Assembly: GCF_947179515.1 (NCBI RefSeq)
Contig: NC_067481.1
Location: 39,409,704-39,473,703, forward strand
DNA: 64,000 bases
Source of the DNA: Apodemus sylvaticus
Lineage: Eukaryota; Chordata; Mammalia; Rodentia; Muridae
Direction of reading: 5' to 3'
The notes under the pieces are model-generated. The model worked only from the letters and a program-made list of their open reading frames with translations. It had not been told where the DNA came from and did not search any database. Of the stretch, positions 1-12,099 are shown one piece after another; within the stretch, counting starts at the first letter, position 1, and each line of letters starts with the position of its first letter. The position numbers and the translations under genes are program-made.

Positions 1-1280
1 GGTAGGACCAGTGATAGCTTTCAGATATATGCTACCCAACTAAGTCACCTAAAACTAATTTTTGAAGCATGTACCATCTCCTTTTTTATATGCAGAATCC
101 TCGGAATCAAAATGGCAAATGATGGGAGATTTTTCTTCAGATTTTGGTCTTGCATCCAACCACCCCAACCCCTTACAGGTGCTTCAAACCTAGGAGAGCA
201 AGAGGTAGTATGCTGCCCTGTCTGCTTATTTGGCTGCTTCAGTCACAGCAGATGGCCTCAAACTACAAGTGTGTTGTCTACTTTGACCTCAGTGTTTTCC
301 CATCGCATCTCTCCTCTTTGTTGCATTTTCTCCTCACACATAGGTCACACACGGAGCAGGGGCGTAGGGGGGTGGAATCTAACCTCCTGCACAGCTAGAA
401 ACAGAGCTCTGCTTTAGCTACAGCAGATGTTTCACCAACAGCCACTTTATCTGAAAGCCACTAGAGAAAGGCTGCAGTGCCCTTTCTGGCTGCCAGGAAC
501 ACCTGACAGGAAGCCCTGAGTAAAAAGAAAGCAACACTTAACCAACAACTAAGTCAAGAGAATAATAGGGTCATGAAACACAGAAGGAGGAGGACAGCTC
601 AACCAAAGTAGGTAATTTCTGAGATCCAATCAAAACAAATAATACTGATTAGTACTCTCCAAGAGGAAAAGGAGGCAAGAAGAGGAGAGGGCACAAGCAG
701 GAAGGAAATATAGCCTAAGGAACTTTGAAAAAGTAAAAGGGATTTCAGGTCTTCAGTGAAAAATTTCAAACTATTCACCAAAACCCGCATAAAGCATGGA
801 GGTGATACAAAAGAGACATAAAAGACACAGAAATCCTTTCAAAGGAAAAGAGGGCCTGTACAATATTTTGGACAAAGAGGTCCAACTTATTTTAAGCAGG
901 AAAAGAAAATCCAGGCTTAAAGACTAGTAGGTGCATATCACTTAAAAATTAAATTTGTCATAGACATATGAATAATCAATGGTGGACTGTTATGCAGCAG
1001 TATTTTCCTGATGGCACTGATTAAGCGGATACTCATGAGACTGCACCACTGTAGCAAGATGAAAGGCAATAGAACAGCCTCCTGAGACAAATCCTCAGGA
1101 TACCTATAACTCATTGTAGTCAACTGACTTGACTCTTGTGCCACAAGAAAAATTTGCCTCCAGAAATGCTGGATGATAACAGCCTAATAACCTTCCAGAG
1201 AAGTCCTCCAGATCAGAAGTATACACATGACAGAGAAGACATGTAAGAGTAAGGGTAAGCTGAATACATCTTAATCTCTT
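1..1280. other. Unique Acaca intron sequence
   Basis: No exon, SINE or pseudogene recognised on either strand. Confidence 0.5.
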
Positions 1281-1281
1281 T

Positions 1282-1428
1282 TTGGTTTTGGTTTTTGAGA
1301 CAGGGTCTCTATGTAGCTCTGGCTGTCCTAGAACTCACTCTGCAGACCAGGCTGGCCTTGAACTCTAAAATCCGCCTGCCTCTGCCTCCCAAGTGCTGGG
1401 ATTAAAGGTATGCGCCACTACTGCCTGG
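1282..1428 (-). mobile_element. B1 SINE
   Basis: Reverse B1: GAGACAGGGTCTCTATGTAG through CAAGTGCTGGGATTAAAGG. Confidence 0.95.
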
Positions 1429-1551
1429 CATAGCTCTGGCTGTCCTGGAGCTCACTGTGTGAACCTGTTGGCCTAGCTTGAAACTCAAAGATCCACCTGC
1501 CTCTGCCTTACCAGTGCTGAGATTAAAGGTGTGCACAACCATGCCCAACTT
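1429..1551 (-). mobile_element. B1 SINE, second copy in tandem
   Basis: Another reverse B1 body, without its 5' tail end, follows the previous one directly. Confidence 0.85.
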
Positions 1552-1784
1552 TCTTAATCTAATGTACTGAGGCGGCCATGGTTGAGAAGCCTCCAGGGCT
1601 ACCTAGCATGACCAGCAGCCATAATAAAAAACTATAAGTCCCAGTTTGCTCTCTATGCCGCTGCATCATTCCTTCTCTATTGGTGAAGATGGCCAAGCAT
1701 AGCATTGCAGTCGAGAATAAAACTGACACAGAGGAGCCCTTCTATCATTGAACATCTTCATACAAAAATGTCTCAGAAAGAGTG

Positions 1785-1926
1785 TAGTATCACATGACTT
1801 TAATCCCAGCAGTCAGGAAACAGAGACAGCCAGACTGTTGTAAGAGGCTAGCCTGAGCTACTAACAAATTCTCAGCCAACCATGGTTACATAGTGACACT
1901 CTATCTAGAAAAAAAAAAAAAAAAAA
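1785..1926 (+). mobile_element. Old B1/B4-like SINE
   Basis: ACTTTAATCCCAGCAGTCAGG body and an A-rich tail. Confidence 0.6.
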
Positions 1927-2267
1927 GAATGAATGAAATAAAAGGGCCCATGTGTTAAAGGACTTGTCTCTCAAGCTCTGCCTCACTAGTGAGTTATCCA
2001 CTCACTGATGGCATTATTGTGAGGAGGAGGAAAAGTGGAGGGGAGCTACTGGACACATGTCCTTGAAGGCTGGATCTGTCTAAGTCCCACTCCTTCCTTT
2101 GACTCTCTGCTTCACAGCTCTGAGTTGAGCAGCTCTGATCCATCAGCCCTCTCTGCCATGATGTCATCTGCCTCGGGTCTAAATAATAGAACCAACCGAC
2201 AATAACCTGAAACCCCTGATACTGCGAGCCACAAGAAATTTTGCTTTTCTCTATTTTTGGGGGGCTT

Positions 2268-2420
2268 TGGGGGGAATACTCCAAGACAAGGTGTCTCTGT
2301 GTAGCCCTGGCTGTCCTGGACCTTAGTCTGTAGACCAGGCTATCCTCAAACCTACAGATCTGCCTGCCTCTGCATCTGTGCTGGGATTTAAAAGTGTGCA
2401 ACACAACCGCCACCAGACAA
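2268..2420 (-). mobile_element. B1 SINE
   Basis: GTGTAGCCCTGGCTGTCCTGG and a degenerate GTGCTGGGATTTAAAAG end. Confidence 0.9.
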
Positions 2421-2659
2421 TGTTTCTTCCCATAAGATGCTCTTCTCAAGTAGCTTGTCACAGCAATAAAAGGCCAACATATGAAGTAGGAATGTATGTG
2501 TGTGTGTGTTCGTTTAGCACACAAATATTTTTCTATAAAGTGGCTTTTATCAATTAACATTCCCACCAGTGGTGTAAGAATTTCCTGTGCTCTACATTTT
2601 TCTTGACATTTAATACTTGTATTTTAGTTTTAGCCTTTGTGGTTGGTATAAGAGTTTAG

Positions 2660-2806
2660 CACAGTCAGGGATAGTTGTATATACCTTTTAATCCAGCACT
2701 CAGGAGACAGAGGCAGGTAGTTAGTTCTGAGTTTAAAGCTAGCCTGGTCTACAGAGGTAGTCCCATGACAGTCAGGGCTACACAGAGACTCTACCTCAAA
2801 ATCAAA
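2660..2806 (+). mobile_element. B1 SINE
   Basis: Diverged forward B1 with CAGGAGACAGAGGCAGGTAG and GCTACACAGAGACTC. Confidence 0.85.
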
Positions 2807-2825
2807 AGAAACTGAGTCAGATGTG

Positions 2826-3068
2826 CCCATCACATGTCTGTAATCACAGTGCTGGGGGGTGGAGGCATTGGAGATACTGGGTCTTGCTGGATGTCAGGTT
2901 CAGGAAGAGACCCTGTCTCAAAGAAACAAGGCAGAGTGGCACAACAGGTTACTTGTTAGCTTTCTCTAGATTCTACACATACACAGATGGCTGGAAGAAT
3001 ATACCCACACATACCCATGTGCATATACCACACACATATACCACACACGCTTGTACACACACACAAAT
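2826..3068 (+). mobile_element. Old SINE remnant ending in a CA-rich run
   Basis: CATGTCTGTAATCACAGTGC and AGACCCTGTCTCAAAG are B4/ID-like. A (CA)-rich tract fills 3004-3068. Confidence 0.45.
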
Positions 3069-3569
3069 CACAATAAAAAATGGACTAATAATAAAAATAT
3101 ATATCAAAACTTGAAGGATTTTATAGTATCTAATAGCTGGATAGAAAAATGGATAGATAATACAATAAAATAAATATAGAAAAAATGTTAGTGGCAGAAT
3201 CTGGGAACTGGGCATGTAAATACTCTCTGAAGAATCTTCTCACTTTGCTGAATGCCTTGATTTAATTATATTTGCTAAATATGGCAATTCTAGACAAGTG
3301 TACTAAAGCTATATAAAATTAGGTATCATTAAAGGAACCAGTGAAAGATACTCAGGAATGCTATCTTTGAAACTTTTCTGAAAGTATAAAATTATTTAAA
3401 AATAAAAAGATTTTAAAATTAAGTTTTAAAATATTTTAATAATGCAAGAAAGTATTACATTAAAAAACTGAACTGTTTTTACTAGGACATCATTTTTGAT
3501 AAAATTTACTATTAGTTTGTAAAAAGTTAAAGAAAATAGTAAATAGTGATTACTACTGAATGACACTAT

Positions 3570-3771
3570 TGTGGTTTTTTTTGTTTTTGTTTTTTGTTTT
3601 TGTTTTTGTTTTGTTTTTTCGTTTTTTCGAGACAGGGTTTCTCTGTGTAGCCGCAGTTGTGCAGTTGTCCTGGAACTTACTCTGTAGACCAGACTGGCCT
3701 CAAAACTCAGAAATCCACCTGTCTCTGCCTCCCAAGTGCTGGGATTAAAGGCATGTGCCACCACCACCAGC
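3570..3771 (-). mobile_element. B1 SINE with T/G-rich tail
   Basis: GAGACAGGGTTTCTCTGTGTAG core with a GCAGTTGTGCAGTTGTCC internal duplication, preceded by (TTTTTG)n. Confidence 0.93.
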
Positions 3772-3779
3772 TGACACTG

Positions 3780-4260
3780 CTGTAGATTTTAGTTCCTTTC
3801 TATACTTGTCAAGTTCTAATTTTTCGACAATGAACATACTATTTTTAATAATTTAAAAATAAAAATCAGTAAATACATCACTTTTGTATTTATGCCAATG
3901 GAAAGAAATCAGAAAATAAACATGAAATGTGGAAGAAATATAAGATTGTGGAAGAGCTTTACTAGTAACAGTTGCACATCTTTCTAGAATAAACTCCTGA
4001 GACAGAAACACATAACATGGTCACAGACAGCTCCTGTTTTCAGAACGTAAAGGAGGGAGGGTAGGTGACAGAAAAAGCATGACTATTGCCCCCAGCAAGA
4101 GCACCACATCACAGATCTCATAATGACCTTCTCTGTCTACTCACTATTATAGCACCATAGCAACTGGGAACCTCAGAATAGTAAGAAAAGAGGACTGAAA
4201 GAAACTTTAGAAAGCTGCTGGAAGGAAGGAAAAGTCAGGCAGGTCAAATGAGAAACGCTA
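3780..4260. other. Unique Acaca intron sequence
   Basis: Nothing recognised before the minisatellite. Confidence 0.5.
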
Positions 4261-4500
4261 AGAGAAACATAAAGCGCCCTCACTCACAGGCCTAGCTATA
4301 AGAGAAACATAAAGCGCCCTCACTCACAGGCCTAGCTATAAGAGAAACATAAAGCGCCCTCACTCACAGGCCTAGCTATAAGAGAAACATAAAGCGCCCT
4401 TACTCACAGGCCTAGCTATAAGAGAAACATAAAGCACTCTCACTCACAGGCCTAGCTATAAGAGAAACATAAAGCACCCTCACTCACAGGACTAGCTATA
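4261..4500. repeat. Minisatellite, 40-bp unit x 6
   Basis: Six exact 40-base registers start at 4261, 4301, 4341, 4381, 4421 and 4461. Each opens AGAGAAACATAAAGC and closes with AGCTATA. Units 1-3 are identical; units 4-6 have one to a few substitutions each. Confidence 0.97.
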
Positions 4501-4711
4501 AGCAAAGGAAGAGCTGCAAACCTGAGCCAGCTCCCTGTGTGCGAGCTTGACACAAATGAGGAGGAAAAAGACATGGGATTTTAATAATGCTTATTCTTAG
4601 TGTAAGAACTCTTAAACTGACAGTGTTTTCTGAAACCAAGCCTTCAACACTAAATATCCAACTTTTATGCAAAAGACTTAAAAAAGCTCCCTGGTCAAAA
4701 CATTTTACCAA

Positions 4712-4830
4712 GCCAGGCACAGTGGCACAAGCCTGTAAACCTAGCATGTATTCAACAGCAGCCTCGGCTACAATGTAACTTCAATAGCCTGAGCTTCATA
4801 ATAAGACTCTGTTTCAAAACCAAAACAAGA
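4712..4830 (+). mobile_element. ID/B1-like SINE remnant
   Basis: AGCCAGGCACAGTGGCACAAG start and AAGACTCTGTTTCAAAACC end. Confidence 0.5.
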
Positions 4831-5180
4831 AAATTATCTCAAATAAGGGTTCCTTGATAATAAAATCACTCCAGCACTTAGGAAGGAGCTCAGGCAGATT
4901 TCTTTTTTAAATCAAAGACAACATGGCCTACATAATAAGGCCATGTCTCAAGTAAATGTATAAACAAACATTTGAACCACATTATATTGGGTGTGGCACA
5001 TTTTATATTCCTAAAAGCTATTATTTAATATTATATCTATTACTAGGCTTTAATGAAGTCATTAAACTGATTAAAGTCATTAAACACAAGAAGTTTAAGG
5101 TGATACTAAATAAAAAAGGGAATTTTTATTTCTTTCTCTGCCAAACAAAAATAGTTTAGCTATAACTAAAAAAGTTCTAT

Positions 5181-5370
5181 TGGGGCTGGGAAGATGGCTC
5201 AGTGATTACGAGCACTGACTGCTCTTCCAGAAGTCCTGAGTTCAATGCCCAGCAACCACATGTGGCTCACAACCATCTGTGATGAAATCTGATGCCCTCT
5301 TTTGGTGTGTCTAAAGACCCCTACAGTGTACTTATAAGTACACTAAATAAATCTTTAAAAAAAAAAATAG
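5181..5370 (+). mobile_element. B2 SINE
   Basis: GGGCTGGGAAGATGGCTCAG promoter start to AATAAATCTTTAAAAAA tail. Confidence 0.96.
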
Positions 5371-5713
5371 TTCTGTTGTTCATAGGTTTTAATGAAAATG
5401 GTCATCTTCATCATGACTATGTAACTGACTACATTGTTAGTGTTAAGGAAATACCAAAATGGTGTCTGCCACTGTTCAGCTACAGACATAGAATGGTGTC
5501 TTTTTTTTCTTGCACTTTAGATTATTTTTCTAAATAATCATTAGCAACCATGCACATATTTCCATGAATTATTAACTTCTTCTCAAACAAGTCCCTGATC
5601 ACTAACTATCACAAAAGGTAGAGTACAGGAGTGGGGTGCTAATATAATTAAGAAAACTAAGTAGGGCCAGATGTGGTGTATAAAGTCCTTAACCTGACCA
5701 TTCAGTATTTTTT

Positions 5714-5894
5714 AAGATTTATTTATTTAATTTATGTATATGAATACACTGCTGCTGTCTTCAGACACACCAGAAGAGGTCATTGGATCCCATTACAGAT
5801 GATTGTGAGCCACCATGTGGTTGCTGGGAACTGAACTAAGAACCTCTGAAAGAGCAGTCAGTGCTCTTAATCGCTGAGCCATCTCTCCAGGCCT
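5714..5894 (-). mobile_element. B2 SINE
   Basis: Reverse B2: AAGATTTATTTATTTAATTT to TGAGCCATCTCTCCAGG. Confidence 0.95.
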
Positions 5895-5895
5895 C

Positions 5896-7370
5896 AACCA
5901 TTCAGCATTTTAACCACATTATTTTAAGGTGTTTAACACAAAATTGAGATGGAGTTTCAAATATAAACATGAAGGAGACTCTCAGTACCCTAAGAGGTTA
6001 AAGACCAAAATGTGGGGAATACCTTGCTTATAATTGGACTTTAACCAGGAATTTGATATAATATCTGGAAAAACTGTTTACAATCTTGTTTGACTGATAG
6101 CATGGGTTGATATCACATGGTTTAAGTACAAAATAATGTGACCTTAAGTGGCTTCAGAGAAACTACCAAAACTAAAACAAATAAGACAACTCTATTTGAT
6201 GCCACCAAATCACATACTAGTTACCAAAATTAAAATGTACACATTTCGTTTTTTACGTCTCTCTTCTTAATTAATTCTGTTCAATTAACTAATGGCTTTC
6301 AGAGATATCTAAACCTGACTGTAGCTGATAAGGCCAGGTTGATCCTACCTAACAATAAAAAGTCTAAACAGTTCTTCAATGAAATTTACCTGGTCCCACC
6401 AGGTTCTAACTATTTCCTAAGCTCTTGTTTTCAAATACTTGGCAGATAAAGCTTTTGTTGACTCTAGAAAAGTACAATGCATGTCTCTGCCATCCCTAGA
6501 AAAGTCTATTTCTTATTCCAGCTCATCCATCAGACCACTAAAATCTTTACTTAGCACCTGAAATGAAGCTCACAACCATTATTCTACTTTGTTTCAGAGG
6601 CCTCTAGTTAACACTCATGAAGAATGGGCCTGTCTCCTTAACCTCTATCAAGGGTAAAAGATCAGGCTATTCATTCTAGAAGTTGCTAGTAAACACAACC
6701 AGTTTCTACTTAGTATTCTAAGTGTTAAAGCAGTGCCTGATTCATTATCTTCATTTTTCTGAGAGGAAATGAGTTCAAGGAAAAATTATGGATTGCCAAT
6801 GATCATATACAATTTAATCAGCTACACATATCACTAAAGTCTTCCCATCAAAGAAAAAATTAAATTACTCCCCAAAACATTGCCATATCCACAGATAAAA
6901 TGGCTCGAGGTAGAAACCTTGTCCTATTTGGAACACTAGCTAAGAAACGAGTGGAAACTGGCCTCTGCCCAGGCCGCTGGTCACACTCCTGCTCACGAGC
7001 AACCAACATGAGAGCTGTGGCAGCAATGAGGCATCCAAGACATTCTCAGGCAGTCATGCCACCAGCCACACAGCCTCTGCCTGACAGCCATGGACCTTGA
7101 GAATGGCTTGGCACCTACACACTGCCTCAGAATATCATCAGCTGAGTTTCCTGCAATAGCATTTATTGCATCATTGCCAAACTCAGTGTCCTAATTCAAC
7201 AACTGAACACTATGTTTCACACAAAATTAAGACAAATTTCTCAAAGAGCATTATGACTTCAAAGATTTAGCATAAGCTCATCTTTCTCAATAGAGGACTA
7301 AGACATTTTGAGACTTAACCTTGGTTGTATGGGATGATATGCTACGTTACAAAAGTAGTGATGGTAGTGG
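5896..7370. other. Unique Acaca intron sequence
   Basis: About 1.5 kb without SINEs. A 66-codon open frame at 6900-7100 is not recognised and has no splice support. Confidence 0.5.
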
Positions 7371-7519
7371 TGTTGAGACAGGGTCTCCCTATGTAGCCTT
7401 GTATGTCCTGGAACTCACTATGGAGATAAGGATAGCCTCAAACTCACAGAGCTCTGCCTGCCTGCCTCTGCCTCCCAGGTGCTGGGATTAAAGGTATGAG
7501 TACCAACACCTCCAGACCT
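7371..7519 (-). mobile_element. B1 SINE
   Basis: TTGAGACAGGGTCTCCCTATG to a diverged 5' end. Confidence 0.93.
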
Positions 7520-7771
7520 ATTGCAAAACTTTTAGTACCTCTGTCCTCCCAATGTAATTGATCTCAGCAGGTCACAATTCCCACACACTTCCAAATGACT
7601 TTGAGGGGAAAGATGCAACCAGTACTCACCTAAGGGTCAAAACATGTTTACATACAGTCTTAATTTCTAGTCCCTGATGCTAATGCTTCTTTTTGAACCC
7701 AGGTTAGATATAATACTTTGTTCATTCACTCCAGAAAGCCAACCTTATCAGAAACACTTAGAAAAGTTTAA

Positions 7772-8643
7772 GAAAGGGAAAGGGAAAGGGAAAGGGAAAG
7801 GGAAAGGGAAAGGGAAAGGGAAAGGGAAAGGGAAAGGGAAAGGGCAAGGGAAAGGGAGAAAGGGAAAGGGAAAGGGAAAAAGGGAAAGGGAAAGGGAAAG
7901 GGAAAGGGAAAGGGAAAAAGGGAAGGGGAAAGGGAAAAAGGGAAAGGGAAAAAGGGAAAGGGAAAGGGAAAGGGGGAAAAGGAAAGGGAGAGGGAAAGGG
8001 AAAGGGAAAGGGAAAGGGGGAAAAGGAAAGGGAGAGGGAAAGGGAAAGGGAAAGGGAAAGGGGGAAAGGGAAAGGGGGAAAGGGAAAGGGAGAGGGAAAG
8101 GGAAAGGGAGAGGGAAAGGGAAAGGGAAAGGGAAAGGGGGAAAGGGAAAGGGGGAAAGGGAGAGGGAGAGGGAAAGGGAAAGGGAAAGGGAAAGGGGAAA
8201 GGGAAAGGGGGAAAGGGAGAGGGAAAGGGAAAGGGAAAGGGAAAGGGAAAGGAAAAGGAAAAGGGAGAGGGAAAGGAAAAGGGAAAGGAAAGGAAAGGAA
8301 AGGAAAGGAAAAAGGAAAGGAAAAAGGAAAGGAAAGGAAAGGAAAAAGGAAAGGAAAAAGGAAAGGAAAAAGGAAAGGAAAGGAAAAAGGAAAGGAAAGG
8401 AAAGGAAAGGAAAGGAAAAAGGAAAGGAAAAAGGAAAGGAAAGGAAAGGAAAAAGGAAAGGAAAGGAAAAAGGAAAGGAAAGGAAAGGAAAGGAAAAAGG
8501 AAAGGAAAGGAAAAAGGAAAGGAAAGGAAAAAGGAAAGGAAAGGAAAAAGGAAAGGGAAGGAAAAAGGAAAGGAAAGGAAAGGAAAAAGGAAAGGAAAGG
8601 AAAGGAAAGGAAAGGAAAAAGGAAAAAGGAAAGGAAAGGAAAG
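7772..8643. repeat. Long polypurine tract (GGGAAA)n then (GGAAA)n
   Basis: About 870 bases with almost no pyrimidine on the plus strand. The left part is (GGGAAA)n with GGGGGAAA and GGGAGA variants; from about 8250 it becomes (GGAAA)n with AAAAAGG variants. It ends in GGTTAGGTTAGGTT. The long Lys/Gly/Arg/Glu frame through it is an artefact. Confidence 0.98.
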
Positions 8644-8774
8644 GTTAGGTTAGGTTGTAAGGTCAGACAATCAGAGTAAAACAATTACAAAAATTCAGCT
8701 GGGACATTTGAGTTTGAATCTCAACCTTAACCAAGTTATTTTCCCTCATCAGACCTCTACAAAAAAGCATCTGG

Positions 8775-8880
8775 CTCATCAAGCAAAGTAGCCTGTGCCT
8801 GTAATCACAGTGATCAGGACATTAAGCCAGGACAAAACCAAGTTTAAGGTAAGCCTAAGGAATAAGAGATCCTGTACTGA
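8775..8880 (+). mobile_element. Old ID/B4-like SINE remnant
   Basis: CCTGTGCCTGTAATCACAGTG and AGAGATCCTGTACTG fragments. Confidence 0.4.
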
Positions 8881-9425
8881 CAATACATAAATATAGCACT
8901 AAAACTTTAGGTAGGGTATCTGCTTCATTGTGAGTTCCAGGAATCATGAAATAAAACATAACTAAGGTGCTTTACTCTTCTGACCTCCACATAGCTTAAA
9001 TGGGAGTGATTATTAATATATTCTAACTGCCTCGTTTTACAGAAGCTATGATTCTAAGCCCCACAGATAACAACGAATCACCAGAACGGAATTTTACTAC
9101 AGAATCAATATCTTCAGTATATAAAAAGAAGCCTATATTATGGGTTATTTTATGACCCATTAATAACAGACTATCAAGATAATAACAGTAGTAGCACCTA
9201 CCCTAATTTGTGTTTATCTAGATTAGAACTACAATATTTACCCTCAATGCACATTAGAAACATCTGGATAACATTGTTTGTCTGTTTTATTGTATATTCC
9301 TGTGTGTTTAAATTTCAAGGGATGTGGATAATTTCCTAAAGTTTACTCACAAAATATTTGATCCAAAATCTTTAAACCTAATAATTAAAAAGCAAATGAC
9401 TAGACTAGTTGTCTAATTAGCCATC
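8881..9425. other. Unique Acaca intron sequence
   Basis: Nothing recognised. Confidence 0.5.
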
Positions 9426-9430
9426 AATCA

Positions 9431-9592
9431 AAGGGTGTGGTGGCTTATACCAGTACCTAGCAGTCCAGTACCTCTACCCAAGCCAGGGCAGCAAGATTAG
9501 GAGTTTAATGCTGACCTGGGCTGGGCTACATAGTAAGTTTGAGGCCAGCCTAAGTTACATGAGGCCCTGTCCCAGAACAAAACAAAAAACAT
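9431..9592 (+). mobile_element. B4-like SINE
   Basis: GTGTGGTGGCTTATACCAG, TGAGGCCAGCCTAAG and CCCTGTCCCAG blocks. Confidence 0.65.
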
Positions 9593-9599
9593 TACTTTA

Positions 9600-9945
9600 A
9601 CATAAGTGAGGTACACCTCTAATACCAGCACTAAGAAGCTGAAATCAGGAGGATCAAGAATTCAGGAGTTTGGAGCTACATCAGACCCAGTTTTGAAATG
9701 TCCATAGGCACTGTGTATAGTGCCAGCACTCGGGAAGCAAAGGCAGGAAGATCTCAACAAGCTCCAGGTCAGCCTGCTCTATATAGGAAGTTCCAGTCCA
9801 AGGGAGGAGTAGGGGCAGGGCGGGAGGGGGTAATAGAACCCTGACTCAAAACACAAACAACAAAACCACACAGGCTAAGAATGACAATCAGTGGTTAAGT
9901 GTTCACCTAGCATGTATAAGGCTCTGGGTTCAATTGCTAGCGCTG
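9600..9945 (+). mobile_element. Cluster of old B1/B4 and ID-like remnants
   Basis: Three degraded pieces: about 9600-9700 and 9712-9870 (AGCACTCGGGAAGCAAAGGC) are B1/B4-like; 9880-9945 (CTCTGGGTTCAATTGCTAGC) is ID-like. Confidence 0.5.
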
Positions 9946-10293
9946 ATATGGGAGAAGGGGGAAACGCTACAAATTTGGCCACGTCTGCAAAATTCCTATC
10001 AATCAATGAGTTACGATATCATTAATCAAAGTACTACAGAAGCTGAAATTTTTCAACCTAACTCTCCTTGTCTGGGTCATACTGAAGGGCCTAGTATGTA
10101 TAAAGGATGGGAAAACTGAGGAGAACATGTAGGAAAAGATACTCCAAGCCAGAAAAGTACATCATTTCCTAGTCACAGAAGATGGGCCAGATAAATGGAG
10201 GTGAAAGTAATATATTCTTACTGCTTTCAGAATATAAGCAGTGAAAATAACAAGACAGATTAAGCACATTAAGCATGAAACAGCTTTTCTCAC

Positions 10294-10543
10294 CTCATGT
10301 GAAAGGCCAAACCATCCTGTAAGCCAGAGATGCCCAAATCAGAAAGTGTATCTGAGCTGACAGAGGCTGGGGACAGGGAGCCCTCCTTCTCCTCTAGGTC
10401 CAGCTTCACCAGGTTACTGATCTCATCTTCTGAGTTGTCTTCAGACACAGACCCAATTATGAATCGAGAATGCTGGTTCAGCTCCAGAGTTTTGGCCAAC
10501 GGAGATGGTTCATCCATTATTCTTTCAAAATAAGCTCTCAGAG
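10294..10543 (-). CDS. Acaca: Acaca exon 5, with the canonical start codon of acetyl-CoA carboxylase 1
   Basis: Acetyl-CoA carboxylase 1 is the cytosolic biotin enzyme that makes malonyl-CoA, the committed step of fatty acid synthesis. This exon encodes only the regulatory N-terminus, before the biotin carboxylase domain. The ATG is at 10517-10515. The first 74 codons begin MDEPSPLAKTLELNQ and end GLAFHM, with a split Arg codon (AG|G), and match ACC1 as I know it. The stretch is Ser-rich and acidic and holds known phosphorylation sites of the family. The acceptor is a TTTTTCCCATAG tract just above 10543; the donor is AG|GTGAGA at 10293-10292. Bases 10518-10543 are 5' leader in most transcripts but are open in frame (LRAYFERI), like the human extended isoform. 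The next coding exon is not in the window. Confidence 0.97.
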
Positions 10544-10678
10544 CTATGGGAAAAATGAAGAGACAAGCAGGTCACAAGCAATAACCTATAAGTGAGAACA
10601 TGTAAGAAAGTAAAGCATAAACCACAAGTCGCTTGGAAATAAGTCTGAGAACTGGCTTCCTTGGCTACTCTTTATGAT

Positions 10679-10812
10679 TTTTTGTTTTTTAAAACAGGGT
10701 TTGTCTGTGTAGCTTTGGCTGCCTAGGAACTCACTCTTCAGACCAGACTGGCCTTTAACTCACGGAGATCTACCTACCTTTGCCTCCCGAGCACTGAAAT
10801 TAAAGGCTGGTT
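10679..10812 (-). mobile_element. B1 SINE
   Basis: Diverged reverse B1 just upstream (in the Acaca sense) of exon 5. Confidence 0.85.
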
Positions 10813-11520
10813 CCCATGGCTATTCTATTCGAATTCGCTTGTTTGCTCCAACGGAGGAAGAGAGGTTGTGGTAACTATGTTTATAAATTAAAAGTTTTAG
10901 AAGTATTTCTCATAATCTATAAGCATTACCAATCTCTTCACTAATTCAGTGATACTGAAGGAATAACTATTATCAATGGGAACCCTTTACTATAAGTAAA
11001 AGCTGTTGTGAGACTGTGATTCATCTGCAGCACTGTGGGTAATAAATGCTAAAGAGTTTAGCAAGAGTGGCAACTGCTTGAAACTGGGTGGTTAAACTAC
11101 ATAATGATCACCTGGTTCCAAACACCATACAACGAAAAGTTATGAATTTTACTAAATATATGTATTTAAACAACAAACGAAAAACTCTTGTCTATACATG
11201 TTTTTTTCTTCAACTGATTATTTTAAAAATCTACCCCCAAATGTCTATTTTTGTTGTTAATTTCATACACAGAATTTGTAGAGGGAGTGAATCTACCACC
11301 AAATTTTAAATCTGTACTCAGAGTAGTTGATGTGCCATCACAAACTCTAGTTTTCTAGATACAGGACATTACTAGCTATCATCAGTAGCTAATGAACAAA
11401 CCTAACCAAAAATCATTACCAGTTCAAAGCCCCATATCAAAAACAAACAAAAAAATCCAAACACCAAACTAAGCTAAAAGTATTCTTTCCCTTCAAAATT
11501 TTTATTTTAAAAACTTTAAA
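10813..11520. other. Unique Acaca intron 4 sequence
   Basis: AT-rich; nothing recognised. Confidence 0.5.
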
Positions 11521-11612
11521 TCATGGTATGGTAGCACATGCCTTTAATCCCAGCACTCAAGAGGCAGAAGCAGGTGGATCTCTATGAGTTCCAGGACAGC
11601 CAGGGTTGTAAA
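11521..11612 (+). mobile_element. B1 SINE, truncated
   Basis: GCACATGCCTTTAATCCCAGC to CCAGGACAGCCAGGG. Confidence 0.9.
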
Positions 11613-11824
11613 TCTGTATGTCAACTCGGTACTAAGCAATGTGCAGTGTAATCAATAATTTTAATTCAGAAAATGGCTCTCAATCCAAATTTTATGATGT
11701 TCCAAGATATGGTACTATTAGAAAACAATTTATTGATAATTTTATATGCTATAGCCCACTATTCAGATATAAAAGTATGTGGAGAGCAGTGTTTGATTAT
11801 ATCAGACAAGAAAACATCAATGTT

Positions 11825-12095
11825 TTGGTAGGGTGTGATCATGGCTCTGAGGATTAAACTCAGGCCTTCACATGTAAGGCAGGTGTTCTTCCATTGAGCA
11901 ATACCCTGTCCTCTTCTACTGTGTGTGTGTGTGTGTGTGTGTTGTTTGTTTGTTTGTTTTGAGATAAGAGTCACATCAAACTACTCAGGATGACCTTGAA
12001 CTTGCTCTGTGGATCAGGCTGGTTTTGAACCGTGAACCTCCTGATCAGCCCTCTGAGGTGTGGGGATTACGTACTTCTGCCACCAGACTTGGTTT
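11825..12095 (-). mobile_element. B4 SINE with inner (GT)n
   Basis: An ID-like half (11825-11910), (GT)11 at 11921-11942, (GTTT)n, then a reverse B1-like half. Confidence 0.65.
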
Positions 12096-12099
12096 TTAA

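Noticed and set aside
1994..2566. 190-codon minus-strand frame
   Set aside because: Runs through a B1 (typical RLRSRTARATQRHLVL text) and flanking DNA.
4261..4500. A CRISPR-like array
   Set aside because: The whole 40-base unit repeats with no unique spacers, and the DNA is mammalian. It is a minisatellite.
7677..8684. Long frames on both strands (323 and 308 codons) rich in Lys/Gly/Arg/Glu or Phe/Pro/Leu/Ser
   Set aside because: They are translations of the polypurine repeat; open on both strands because the repeat has no stop codons.
1..10290. Acaca exon 5A (promoter III) and exon 6
   Set aside because: I looked on the minus strand for the known short alternative N-terminus and for the SSMSGLHLVKQ exon and did not see either; they probably lie left of the window.
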